A DNA stretch of 64,000 nt from Taenia hydatigena (taxonomy: Eukaryota; Platyhelminthes; Cestoda; Cyclophyllidea; Taeniidae), in the NCBI GenBank assembly GCA_036345935.2, contig JADWOT020000006.1:20600967-20664966 (forward strand), given 5' to 3'. Numbering within the stretch: the first letter of the stretch is position 1; every line of letters begins with the position of its first letter. A program made the position numbers and the translations under genes. Below the pieces are notes generated by a model. It was not told where the DNA came from and ran no database searches. It worked only from the letters and a program-made list of their open reading frames with translations. Below are positions 24,383 to 35,929 of the stretch, in pieces.

Positions 24383-25373
24383 TAAGTAGCACCTGTGTGA
24401 GCTGCTCACTGCCACACGATTCCACGGAGTTCAACCATCCGGCGCTAATACGCAGAAATGGCCAAACCGCCTTCACTGTGTCCAACATGTGCATATAATT
24501 ATTGGCAAGGCGAACTTTTCCTATCCCACCTCCGGCAAGGATCGTGGAATCCGCAACCGCCTGATTCGCCTCAACATTACGGTCAAGAGCTCTTTCACCA
24601 AACAAAGTTTATAGGAAGAGGTGCAGAGGTTGACTGCGACCTGATTATTGCTTTGGTAAGTGAATCACTGTCAGAATAGTACGAAATCGAAACTCGCTCA
24701 CACCTTAATTGTCATGAGCCCATTAAACTCGGAATTCGCGAACATCATCCGCCCCTTCACCACGTGGTTCATTCAAACGATCCTCCCCTTCCCTTCCACC
24801 ACCCCTACTATGCGAAAATTGGCCACTTCTAGGCATCTTTGTTACAAGCTATGACGAGGGCGTCCTGGGCTCAGGACAACGACTACGCTGGTCCACGACC
24901 TGATTAAAACTTGTCCTCCCGCCTCCCGCCTCCAAGCGCATTCAATGCACATTTGCAATAGTATTTTCGGAAAATTTCAGTGATTTGTAGAAAGTCTGCA
25001 AGGAATGCAGGTGCGTTAGTCAATTATTTACTTGCAAAGAGAGACCCCAGATCGCGCATTTCGCAGTACTCCTTCAGTTAAATCAACATGATTTCGTCTT
25101 ACTAGGCCAAATGGCATCGACGAATCGGTCATAGCATCAAGTAAGGACATCAAGGAAAGTAGATTGTCTCAAGTGAATCACTTGAAGTCAAGACCAAGGC
25201 AGACACAACGCTCGACCAAAATAAACACATTGGGCAAACGGAGGAGACTGCGGCCACCTCCTCCGGCGAAGACAACATTGCCAAACATGCCCCATCAACC
25301 GAAACTGAGAGTTCAATCAACAACAGATGACGCATATGAGAAGTTCCAAAACGCACAATCTACTAACTTGTAA
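24383..25373 (+). pseudogene. Gene A copy 3 in right arm, frameshifted
   Basis: Reverse-complement homologue of the two left-arm copies. The exon ending at 24655 (donor GTAAGT at 24656) reads GKANFSYPTSGKDRGIRNRL and then hits TAG after FTKQSL because four bases are missing relative to copy 1. A further one-base deletion near 24460 shifts the frame relative to copy 2. The last exon, 25106-25373, follows a CTAG acceptor and stays open (LRPPPPAKTTLPNMPHQPK) with a slightly longer end (FQNAQSTNL). The protein family is unknown. Confidence 0.4.
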
Positions 25374-25632
25374 AAGCACCTGTCGCCTGTGCACTCATTC
25401 GCACGCTCGATGCCGACAAATGAAGCAAGTGAAGAAAGCACAACATGACAAAGCAAAAGGAGAAAAAGGTGCTTCAGCAACCATCAAAACCAGCATTGGG
25501 GAGCAATGTCGGCCGCTCCAAAACTACCGTGGCATTTATCATTGATTTGATACAGGTGAGAAAGCATTTGAAGGTTCGTCTTTACAACCACAGACCACAG
25601 CAATAACAACACCATCACCTTAACAAACGGTT

Positions 25633-25956
25633 TCAGACTGAAAATGAAGCATAGTAACGAGTAGGCATTACTGAGTGGCCACTGATAGCCTCCAATCTCG
25701 TAGCGATGGCCCGGGCTCGGTTAAGGCTCATCCTCGATTTTGCCAACTCCACTTCCTTCACCACCGAGGCAGCCCCAATGACGGCAGTTGAGGCAACATG
25801 TTTGCGCCAGGCTGCTTCCAGCCCCTTCGCCACCCAATCACACGTGGCTTGCAGTGCTGTATTCGACGATGACGCCACTTCTCCACGTACCGCAACCTCC
25901 ACTACTGCTGCTCCCTCATCCTTCCTCCAGCAATGCATTTGCTTCTGCACCCCCAC
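25633..25956 (-). CDS. Candidate exon, helical alanine-rich protein
   Basis: The frame reads GAAVVEVAVRGEVASSSNTA, then WVAKGLEAAWRKHVASTAV, then SRMSLNRARAIATRLEAI, and stops shortly after YYASFSV. Composition and heptad-like spacing suggest an alpha-helical protein tail. The opposite strand is also open (25706-26071), which weakens the case. It lies just outside the right arm of the inverted duplication. Family unknown. Confidence 0.3.
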   Translation of the reverse strand: MGVQKQMHCWRKDEGAAVVEVAVRGEVASSSNTALQATCDWVAKGLEAAWRKHVASTAVIGAASVVKEVELAKSRMSLNRARAIATRLEAISGHSVMPTRYYASFSV

Positions 25957-25979
25957 TTCACCTGCCCTTGATGTTGGTT

Positions 25980-28900
25980 GCTATACTGCTTTAGTAGTAT
26001 ACACTATAAGCCGGGTCTTCCCTGGTCTCCCGAAAATCTCATTTTATGCTCCTAACGTGGAAGCTACTTGACGTCTGTATTAACACTGCTTCCAGATTCG
26101 TTCGCCTTAAAACGGCTCCAAGAATGCAGAAGACTTGCATAAGTGAATCGACCAATACCTTGATGGAAGACCGGATAGGGAATGGATGGACAGAAGGGTC
26201 AATGTACAGATGCTTGAACTAATTTGATAACTTACTTTTGGACACTTTGCCAATTGATGATTCGTCGACCAACTTGAAAGAAAAAAGTCACATGGGAGCT
26301 TTTATCGTTTCACGCAAGGAGAGGTGCTTTGTGAAATCAAGGGCACCACCACCACCACCACGGCGATTTAGCGCGTAAGAGTTACCAACGCAACGAGGAA
26401 TTTGATAAACTAGACGCACAGCGAGAACAACGCCCTCAAAGCCGCGCTGGTTGTGAACCTTTACACTTAGCCTGCGTAAATGTTGAGTGCGATGCAGGCG
26501 GAGGAGACTAAGCTGTCCAGGAGATCGTCAGCGGTATCTGGGTTCGTGGTCGCGAAGATAGTGCTGCAGCACGAGGCTGACGTTGGTAGAACGGTGTAGG
26601 TTACAATGCGTTGTCGATCACTGCCTTGGCAGCATCACGTCCCTTGTCTGTAAGATAAGTAGGGTCACAGTTAAGTGGAGACAAATGGTTAAAAGAGCAT
26701 GAATGCGTTATGCGAAGGAAGCAACCAAGCAGATGATACTATTTCACAATGAGACAACAAGGAGTAGTCACGAACTCAAAACTAAGCATTTGCAAGTTGG
26801 TCGCCATGGAGGAAATCACATCACGCAGACACTGCTGAACTTAGAGCATGGACAAGCTCAACGTTTTTTAATTCAGTCTTGGTGAGAGAGGGTGGGACCA
26901 AATAGACGTCAAAAGCACTCTGAATCGGCCATACCTATTTGTTCATCATTCTTTCTGTAAACTCAAGCGGTCAAATTTTAACTCCACACTGAACACTCAT
27001 GACGACTAAGAGGAGCCGCGCTCCTAACACACGCAAAATCTGTTTTCTTCCAGCGTGAAATTGAAAAATCTTGTAGCCATTTTCACCTCGGAGTAAACAC
27101 TTAGGCCGAACCGCACGACGATCAGTGGTCAGAAGGAAGTATCAATAATCGACCTCCTGCTTTCATTAGGCCTTAAGGGACGAGCTTATGAAGAACCAAG
27201 AAAAATCAAGTGCTAACGTCCACTGTGCGAAAACCCAGCGAAGACACAGGGAAGAAATGGAAATAAAATCATGATGTCGGAAGTCACCGAGATTTTGAAG
27301 GAGAGAGAACGCTACGACCCTACGTGTCGTATCGCCTCGCTTTCCTTCGGCTCAAGAAGTACCACCATCGAAAACGCGCCTGAATAAACTACACCACAGA
27401 AAAGTAATGATTAGCTCACACAGCACGACTTCTTCCATCCCACTTTCAACACGCTTACCAGCCCAAATGTTTTTTGACTCTATTACCATCAATAACATTC
27501 TCATAAAGAAGTAGGTGCACCTATTTACCAGAAAAGCCCCACGCCTGCTTCACTACATTAAACTTAGCTAACTATTACAAACCGATAAGGAACCAACTAC
27601 ATGAGATTGACATCGAGTCCATTTGGTAATCCAGCCCACCAAATGTGTTACGTTGGTAAGGGAGGTAAACACTTACTGTAGCTCCTACTGGGCGACATCA
27701 TCAAGACATCAGCCACACCCACGACTCAGCAGAGACGAGAAAGGGATCGAGTATTTGACAACTGGAGTTCCACCGAGAAAGCAGCCTTTTGATTGTTCGC
27801 CTCCATCCATCCACTCGGTGCCATGAGACTGTGATTCGCCGCCTCATGCAGTGAACATCGAATAGAACGCACACTGTCAAAAAGGACGGTGTAAGAGCGC
27901 AGACTCTTTCGGCCCTCCGGTCACTGTAGTGTACAAAACAGACGTTCGCCCTGACCTTTGCTTCTAGAAACCGGGAGGCGAACGCCTTTCGAGGAGACAA
28001 AGGTGTCTCTATGCAGAAACGCCTCCGACTCCGTTTTAGCATTGACCAACTGTTGTTTGGCGGGATGAGATTTACCTACAGCGAAATTAAATCTCCACAT
28101 AAAACTTAAATGAGATAACAGGGCGGACAGTGAAAATTTATGCTTTGGCGTTGTGGGATTAACTCATGGTGCATCTCTAACCCCAATGCTGCACAATTTT
28201 CACTATCATTAGTTTCTACAATCAATGAAAAAATGTACAACTTTCATTCGACCTCATTTAAAGCCCTTTATGGTCGCACTTATACATTCACTCATCGAAG
28301 TCAGCACGCAGATGCGTGCTCTCATTTCTTATTCAAGTCAACAACAGTTATCTGAACTGGGGCAGAGGAGAGGAAACATCATGGACCGTTTTCATGTAAG
28401 CGAACCTTCATGTTTAAATGCCGGAATAACTGCAAATCCATGTTTTCGGTTCCACTAATGAACTAGAGACCCAAATGAGGCGCAGAAGACTACACCCTAC
28501 AAGTGTTGTATTATTTGCCAATTTCGCCTAACAGATTTGTCTTTAATTGTGGGGTGAAAAATTAAGGTTGACTACCTCGTCTCAATCCTATGCCTTCCTA
28601 GAACAACTATTGTAGGACCTCAAACGTTACCTTATAATCGTCTAAAATAGTTCGGAAGGTTCTCCTACGCTTACACAAACAAAACACACAACCAACATGG
28701 AAAATCCGGACTCTCGCCCTTTGTCTTAGCCAGACTAGAAATTGCACCTACCAGAGTCAAGCTCAATCATACTGTAACGAGCCGCCTGCGACCAAAGAGA
28801 CATTGTCGATACCAGTACTCGATTAAATAGCCACAATTTTAATGGTACTCCATACTTCTAGACACAAGTTAAATAAATAAAACGACCTCAACAACAGATA

Positions 28901-31900
28901 CTTACATAACTGGTTCCCTTAAAGCAAAGCGGGAGTCAAGCGCGGCAGCCACAACCACATCAAATCCCGGATTTTCATATATCCCGCCGGGTATGTGCAA
29001 AGACTATTCGCTGTACAAATAGCAAAGCTTAGTAATAAGTATTGCATTTAACTCAAAGACTCACGCTTCTTGACATTTTGAATAAAATAACACAAAAGTA
29101 GAAAAAAATTGGCTTTACTTTGACCTGTTATAGCAAAAGGCAATTCTTTAGCTACTCGCATAAAATCCTACAAATCTGCCATAAAGATGTCACTGCAAGT
29201 AAATACTGTGTTGCAACAGTGTCTAAAAGTAAATGAAGAAAATCGGTTGATTCTCTCGTCAGTAGGGTTACTATGGTGCATAGAGTCTTAACTGTTCCAC
29301 TAATTACACAGTAGCACATCAAAGTGATTAAAATGGTGATTCAAGTGAAGATGTGATTTACAGGTAATTGTGTAGGTTAGAGCTGCTGCTTTTTGCGCAT
29401 GCATGTCAATTGTGTTCGAATACATTGCTAAATTCAGTATAATCACGGCCCGGTCTACGAGGGCACGGTGGTTGGTCCGCGGGCTGTGGCTGCGCAACTA
29501 TTTGTTGCCCATCTAGCTTGTCATGTAATAGTCAGGCCCTTCGGAAAAATCGATGTTATTATTTGCGTTGAAGGTTTTGTTAATATTTGTAACGATGGAT
29601 TTTGATTGGCGGTAGCTTGATTTGCAGGAAAAAGGATGGAGATCTTCTAAGTTCTTGTGCGTATTCTCAATACCTGCTAAGAGGTAGTTATTAGCCAAGA
29701 TAAATACGGGAAGATAGAGCTGCTGTTGAGTTTTATTTGTTTTGAAATACAGTGCAGAGTTGCGTTTAGTTTTATGCTGTGCAATATTTAAGGCAGTGTT
29801 TTGAGTGGTCTGTAATTTTAGTGGCGGTGAATTGTAACAGCTTGGTCCAATTTGTTGAACGCAGCTAAAATGTGCTTAGTATTTGTCTTTTTGTTAAAGA
29901 CATTGCAGACACTAAATTCGACGGAAGTTTGCTTTTTTCGGTGGAGCATTTGTGATGAGTGTAAAGGCACTATCGGCCAACACAAGGTCGAATCCTGCCT
30001 TTGCCATTACCTTGAAAGTTGTCGAGATGGGAATAAATCTCAATGTTAGAGTTGTTATCATGCCTTTTTATGCGTAAATGTTTTCAGTGTATACGTTTGT
30101 CGAAGAGCACTCTGCTTTAGCCTTAGATTGCCAAATCTTTTCATAATTTGTTCATAGTAAAAGTTGGATTGGCCAAGTTGTTATTATACTCATTCCGACA
30201 CACTAGGTCGCGCTTGTTGGACACTTCGGATTCTAATTACTCATTAGCTTCTGTATCGCTGGTTGAAACCCTAGATCTTAGTTGCGTTGGCCCTTTCTTA
30301 ATGCAGTGTGTGCGCAAGACCTCAGTAGCCACTGAATCGTAGGTTCAGCTTTGGCAGGCGTTGGTGTCCGATTCTGATCCAGATAAAAGGGCTGGGGTCT
30401 AGGGGATATGAAATTGTTTGTCTGGAAGGCTGTAGTGGACTTTCATGTAGTGGGATTGAGTAGCGCGAATTTCCAGCACAACGTGGATTGGGTTCGTTTT
30501 AGCGGGACTATAATGGGTTGATTTGAAACGAGTTGTAGGCGATGCACTTGTAAAACTGAGGCTTATTCCATTGTCGGTTAAACCATGCGTGGTGTTTTGG
30601 TAAACATAAGGTGGGTTTAACGGGTGTGTATGGTTACGGTGCTCTCATTTCCTTATCGTGGATTGTATGGGGCTGCAGAGATGATGGAACATCTACTGAC
30701 CTGCCATTTTTGGCTGCCAAAAGGTTGGTGGAATTGAACAGGCTTTGAGTTTTTCGCAGACTGATGGCGATGCACCTGTGAGTTATGGCCACTGATATTC
30801 GACAATGCGACTTGAATTTCCGGTGTCATTGGTTGACGGAAGTCACCGGTAGATTGCACCTTCCACGGTATCGAGTGGGCGTGAGAAGCCTGTTTGCATC
30901 TGTCTGTTTGGAAGGGGAAATGGATTGCCACCTCTACTGTCCAGATGGCTCGGTGGTTGTATGTGGGTGGCATTGTGGTATCTAAGACATATGAGGAGGG
31001 GAGGGAGAGGAGGAAGAAATTGTTTGGATTTGTGGGTGGAGTTGACTGTCTGGTCGAGAGTAGGCTTGAGACTGTTATTTGACTAAAGGTTAATAATTTG
31101 CAGGTGGTCAGTGTCGGAGTCGGAGTTGTTTGGGGTGCTGCGCGGCTGCTTTTGATGTGAGCGCGTTTGTGATGCGGTGGGAGATCGGTACGTGGGGTGG
31201 CGACTTGCACTGAAGTGAATTGGCAGCGGATTTATTCCTGCCTACCGATCATGGGGAGTGGGATGAAGTCTGTCTGCATTGACTACGCTGCTGTTGCTCA
31301 TCCTTTTGTAGCCTTTGAGTACAGCTGCTCCACCACCTCAGTGAGAGGCGTGGACGAGATTTCACCCAATAGCACATTGTCTTGTTATGACAGTGTCGCG
31401 TGGTGTAATATTCGCCGGTGGCTTGTTGAATGACGGATTTTGGTGGTGGGTCCACTTGATTTCATAGTTGTTTTACCTTTGCGGAGTTTTATGTTAAGTA
31501 CAAATCTTTATATATTCAGTCCGGGTGTGATGTCTTTTTTCGCCTTTGAGGAAGGCGGCAGGTGCGGCAGTGACAAGAAACCTGCACTGCTATTGAACTG
31601 ACGAATCAACTGAAATCAGTTGGTAAGAACGAAAACGAGGCTTTCACTATGGAACCACAGAATTGGTCAAGTGGGTACCGAACTTAAAAGTAACAGGAAT
31701 TGGACACGGTGAGAGTGGGATTTTGACGATCCCTTTTGTCGTAGGAAAGAGGAGCGAGATAGGTGTAACCGACTGTGGACATAACACCTTGCTCATGTCT
31801 CCTAGGTGGCAGTGCAAATTACAGAGCGTGTCGCCGAGCCAACACAACTTTGTATGCGAACGCTGTTGACCTCGCTCATTACTACACCACATCATGACCG

Positions 31901-31930
31901 ACATATCATCCACCTCCATTCGCAGTCTGC
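25980..31930. other. No gene supported; contains a G/T-rich block
   Basis: An 18-base (CCA)n run lies at 26344-26362. From about 29300 to 31640 the plus strand is strikingly rich in T and G. This gives a long minus-strand frame (30653-31210, 185 codons) full of Pro, Thr and Ser that is best read as a composition artefact. A short minus frame near 26630-26490 (TDKGRDAAKAVIDNA) looks peptide-like but is broken by a stop. Confidence 0.45.
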
Positions 31931-31934
31931 CACC

Positions 31935-32275
31935 CATCCTGTTTTTCGAATTAAGCACATCAGAATGGAGTGCCACTGACACATTGACCGTGACCCAAGA
32001 AGCAACTCTCCATTTCCACTCATCTTATTTGTCCCATACTTCCAAACGCTGCACTAGCTCGTCCTCTCTCACTGCTCGTCCGATGTGCTCATGCCAACTT
32101 TACCGTGTCGGTTCGAGGACACTTCAACTGGAATCACGAGACGGGTGAAAACATCGCACCAGCGACGATGTGAGTTCATGCAGTGAAGTCAGCTATACCA
32201 ACACCTGGCAGTCCTCGCTCCAACTCCATTTCTTTCCTTTGGTGCTGCCTTACCTATTCACCCGTCAAACACTGC
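31935..32275. repeat. Direct repeat family, copy 1
   Basis: Shares with 33935-34290 the words AATTAAGCACATCAGAAT, then GAGTGCNACTGAC, CAGTGAAGTCAGCTA and CCAACTCCA in the same order and spacing. The offset is about 2.0 kb. Roughly 75 percent identical by eye; origin unknown. Confidence 0.7.
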
Positions 32276-33934
32276 TTTCGTGACTGTTTCTTCATGCCAC
32301 ACAATGCACAATCCGATGTCCATGCCTTTGAAACATGCAATTTAGAAATGGTTTTGCTGAGCGGAGAGAGCAAGACGCCTTATTTGCGATCTTTAAGGGT
32401 GTGCAAACGGACGCAATACATCAAGATGGCACAGAGTAGAGGCACAATGGAAGGAGGGATTGCCACGCCTCTTCACTTGATCTAGTTGGATGAGACTCTG
32501 ACGGATGAGACCAATAGAGCGTAGAATATTTGCTGCTACCTTTTATTACTTAGAACAATCATGAATTTCCATGGTCTGTTGCATTCAAATGTGCATTTAG
32601 CGACAGAGCAGCCTTGCCTTTAGCGCTGGTTCAGACGCTCCAATGACCGCTCAGGTCAAATCCGGTCACTTCCATTCATGGTGCAGCTAGAAATACTGAC
32701 CTTCATTGCATACATTAAACTCACTTTCTATCGCTTACGTCAAAAGTGGTATAGTAGGTCAAAGTCGATCCACAAGTACTGTGCAAACTGACATTTATAG
32801 TGGGGAATACCATTTTTGCCGTAAAATGATATAACTTGCAATCGCTTTAAGATGCTATGATTTGAAGAATCGTGGGACTTACAGGTGATGTGAATTCTCA
32901 GTGGAAGGCACCATAACACGATGTTCAATGACATCAACTTTTTAATTTGCCATCTAAAGCATTCGATCGTCTTGCACTTTGCAGAATAAATGTGTCCAAA
33001 TGGAAGAAGGGGGTCATCTCGGAATCACACCATAATGTCATATGAATAGCTCTAATTCGATGAGAATCATCTTATGAATATCTAGAGGCTCTAAGTGACA
33101 GAAAAGGTGTCGTAGGTGGTTCGAAATGGAGTGATGCAGGTGCTGTGTAGTATCTGACCTGCCCCAGCCTCAAGGAATGCGTAGTAGAAGCACGATGTCG
33201 CCTCAGAAGTTATCGTCCCTCGCAAATGCTTTCGCACACTTTTATTATTAATGCATAACAATGAACCCACTTTAAAAGTACGCGACGTCTAAGTAAGCAA
33301 GAGACATGGAAGCACTTACTCACATGTGACGCACAGTCAGAGATGAAATATGCGAGAAGTGATTGCTCCTAGGTGGACTCACACACCTTCGCACTGATGT
33401 GATAAGAAAATAGGCCTTTGCATTAGTAAGAAGGAAGCCATTTCAAACTTGATTCTACAATCTACATTGCATGGTCTACATGGCTGCCTACACACCCTCA
33501 CCCATTCACATTGGTGGCAACTCTGATTCGTCTACATCCACGCATTAGTAGCTTTTACTCCAACCTAAGCCAAATGTACTTGGAGGAGACGAGGTAGAAC
33601 GAAGTCGTGCCAGAAAAAGCTGGGAGTTGGAGACAAAATGCCAAAGGAAGCATCTGTATCATGCCACATTTCTGATGTACGATGCAAGATTTAATGTCAT
33701 GTTCAGCCAGTATGAAGGTGAGTCAGTCGCGCAGTCACTTTACTTGGTATCATCATGATTGTAAAACAAAATATGTCTTGATTAATGTAAAGAGGGGAAA
33801 AGATAGATGATTGGAAGGAGGAGGGTGAGTGGCTTTCGTGTGTGGATGCGTTGAGAGGACTGTCACGTAAAAAGGCTCTCTTCGTGGAATTGGAATTCGA
33901 TGGTTCTCAGTCCATTGGCTTCGCCTACGCCTTC
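32276..33934. other. No gene supported
   Basis: Spacer between two copies of the direct repeat. No long open frame, no recognisable motif. Confidence 0.4.
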
Positions 33935-34290
33935 GCCTTCGAATTAAGCACATCAGAATAGAGTGCTACTGACGCATTAATTGTGACTCATGACGCAGAT
34001 CCCCATTTCCACTTGACTTAGACACTCAGCTAATCACAGCAGTACGTGACAACCTATTCATCCACACCCAAACAAGCCTCTTAACCTCACTAACCTGTTC
34101 TCTCCTCCTGCTGGCTTTGTGTGCTCAGGTCCATTTTATAGTCATGTTTCAAGTATATTTTGATCTAAATCACGAGGAAATGAATATATCGCTCCACAGA
34201 CAATATGTGTTTATACAGTGAAGTCAGCTAGGCCAATAATTGACTGTCCTGCCTCCAACTCCACTCATTACCTTCGGTGTTGTTTTAAAT
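33935..34290. repeat. Direct repeat family, copy 2
   Basis: Second copy of the 31935-32275 element. A short preceding motif (GATGGTTCTCAGTCCATTGG near 33899) recurs near 34463 as GGTGGTTCTAAGTCCAATGG, hinting at a third, partial unit about 560 bases downstream. Confidence 0.7.
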
Positions 34291-35213
34291 ATACATCATC
34301 AAATTATCAAACGAGCACTCTATCACCAAGGGAAATGCAACTGGTCGCACATCCATTTCACTCCGTCTAGGCTTAGTCATAAAATTGCAACAGGGTCCTG
34401 TGTGCACCATATGCGGAAAATGGAATGTCACTTGGATAGTCTCATGCCATGGCACTAGAGTTTGGTGGTTCTAAGTCCAATGGCTTCTCCCACGCAAGTA
34501 GCACTCCCAAATTGACAAAACAATGGGGTGGTATCATCATTTATCATAACCTAAATGAATGATTCTCCCGAACGTTTGGTGAACCAACGTCTTAGATGGC
34601 TCAAAAGGGGTAATAAACGCGTCAGTACATTGTCATTCACATTTGTCTGGTCACAAGTTTCGCTGCATGGGCAAAACTAATAACAAATAGAATGACACTA
34701 AGTGCTATTGAATGGCAGCATATTTTGTAAAAATGCCAATCAACGTGAACGACACATGGAGGAATGCTGCATGACCTACGATGCAAACAAATGCCCTTTT
34801 CTGCCAACCTTGTAGGAAGAGAATAAAGTGACACGGTCACTGCGGTGTAAGGCTTCTCAAATGGGTGTTTGAAGTGCCACAGGTTTTGGCAAGCATCGTG
34901 CAATGCCTAGAATGCTCCACTAATTCACTTCGCCCCGTCACTGGCATCGCTATTGCATAACCGTTTGCACAAACGCCTCTGATGTAGACAGATACTTGAA
35001 AGATCATCATCCTAGTAATATTCTACAAATTTATTCTCTAGAGAAGGTTTATTCAGTTGTTGTCACACCTGCTGTTCCGTCTTGCTGGACGAGTCCTAGA
35101 CAACAGCTATAGGTTTGGCAGAAAGACAAAAGGAAGCTCTCGTACACCCGAGTCAATGGTACTCATCTGATTTCGACGGTAGTTAATGTATTCGCTTTAG
35201 AATGTGACACTCA

Positions 35214-35643
35214 CTACGCCATCTTCTGCTTTTGCTGCAACCAGGTTGTTAGGCAGAGCGTCTGCATCACTTTGTAGACGTCCTTTCTTGACATTTCACT
35301 AAAATACAATCGTAAAAGCACTCCTCGCTTTGCGACAAATACGGCACTAAGGAACCTCCGGAAAGGCGTCTCATCGAACGATAAGCGCAATGCTGGCCAG
35401 TTTGTCCCATAATTTAGACTTTGACAATGCCCATGTCCCTGCAAACAATAGAAAGTCGTTCTGCCGTTCGAAGTGAGGACTGCAGCAGTTAGTTAAATTC
35501 ACTTTAATAGCCAATCTGCCGCACAGTTCTTCTGGCGACACATCAATGCAAAGTTTGGTGACGCCTCTGTGTCCATGTGGCATGGTTCCTACATGAGGTT
35601 TGTGAAGTTGACTGCTGATAGGATTGCAGAACGAAGTAGACAT
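35214..35643 (-). CDS. Candidate two-exon gene fragment, unidentified
   Basis: The upstream frame reads PHVGTMPHGHRGVTKLCID and VSPEELCGRLAIK. A plausible intron follows: a GTGAAT donor near 35508 and a strong TTTCTATTGTTTGCAG acceptor near 35434. The next exon reads NYGTNWPALRLSFDETPF, then FLSAVFVAKRGVLLRLYF, to a stop at 35214. No family recognised. The main support is the good acceptor and protein-like composition. Confidence 0.3.
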
Positions 35644-35910
35644 TCATTTGCTGTCAGCCCGAGGTCAGCACAGTATATTTAAACACGAACACACGCATTA
35701 AATTGCACACAAGAAAGTAGAATAACGTGCAACAAAGAAACAGGGACTTCATTTGGGAGATTTTTATACCAAACACACAAGTACGGCAGGAGGGTGGTGC
35801 GTGAGCACGTGCAAGTTGCTTGACCATTTGATGGAGGTCGGGGATGGTCTCCAACCTCAAGTATATCATTTCCAACTGTACACAGACGTTGCTAATTGGG
35901 GCGTCTACTA

Positions 35911-35926
35911 CAACAACAACAACAAC
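35911..35926 (+). repeat. (CAA)5 microsatellite
   Basis: Five perfect CAA units plus one base, with no coding context. Confidence 0.85.
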
Positions 35927-35929
35927 TCA

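Larger units (their letters stand above)
18937..25630. repeat. Right arm of a large inverted duplication
   Basis: This is the reverse-complement partner of 7251-14020. The outer edge is near 25630, where similarity to the left arm stops just beyond a shared GTTTGTTAA. The inner edge is near 18937, the end of Kelch exon 7; exons 8 and 9 (18835-18638) have no visible left-arm match. It has about 100 extra bases around 24041-24170 and a deletion near 22130 relative to the left arm. It holds the intact Kelch gene and one damaged copy of gene A. Confidence 0.85.

Noticed and set aside
27701..28042. Possible retrotransposon polymerase fragment
   Set aside because: No catalytic motif (such as a YxDD box), and competing frames are equally open.
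30653..31210. Longest minus-strand frame (185 codons) as a gene
   Set aside because: Pro/Thr/Ser/His-rich composition follows from the T/G-rich opposite strand; no domain and no splice context.
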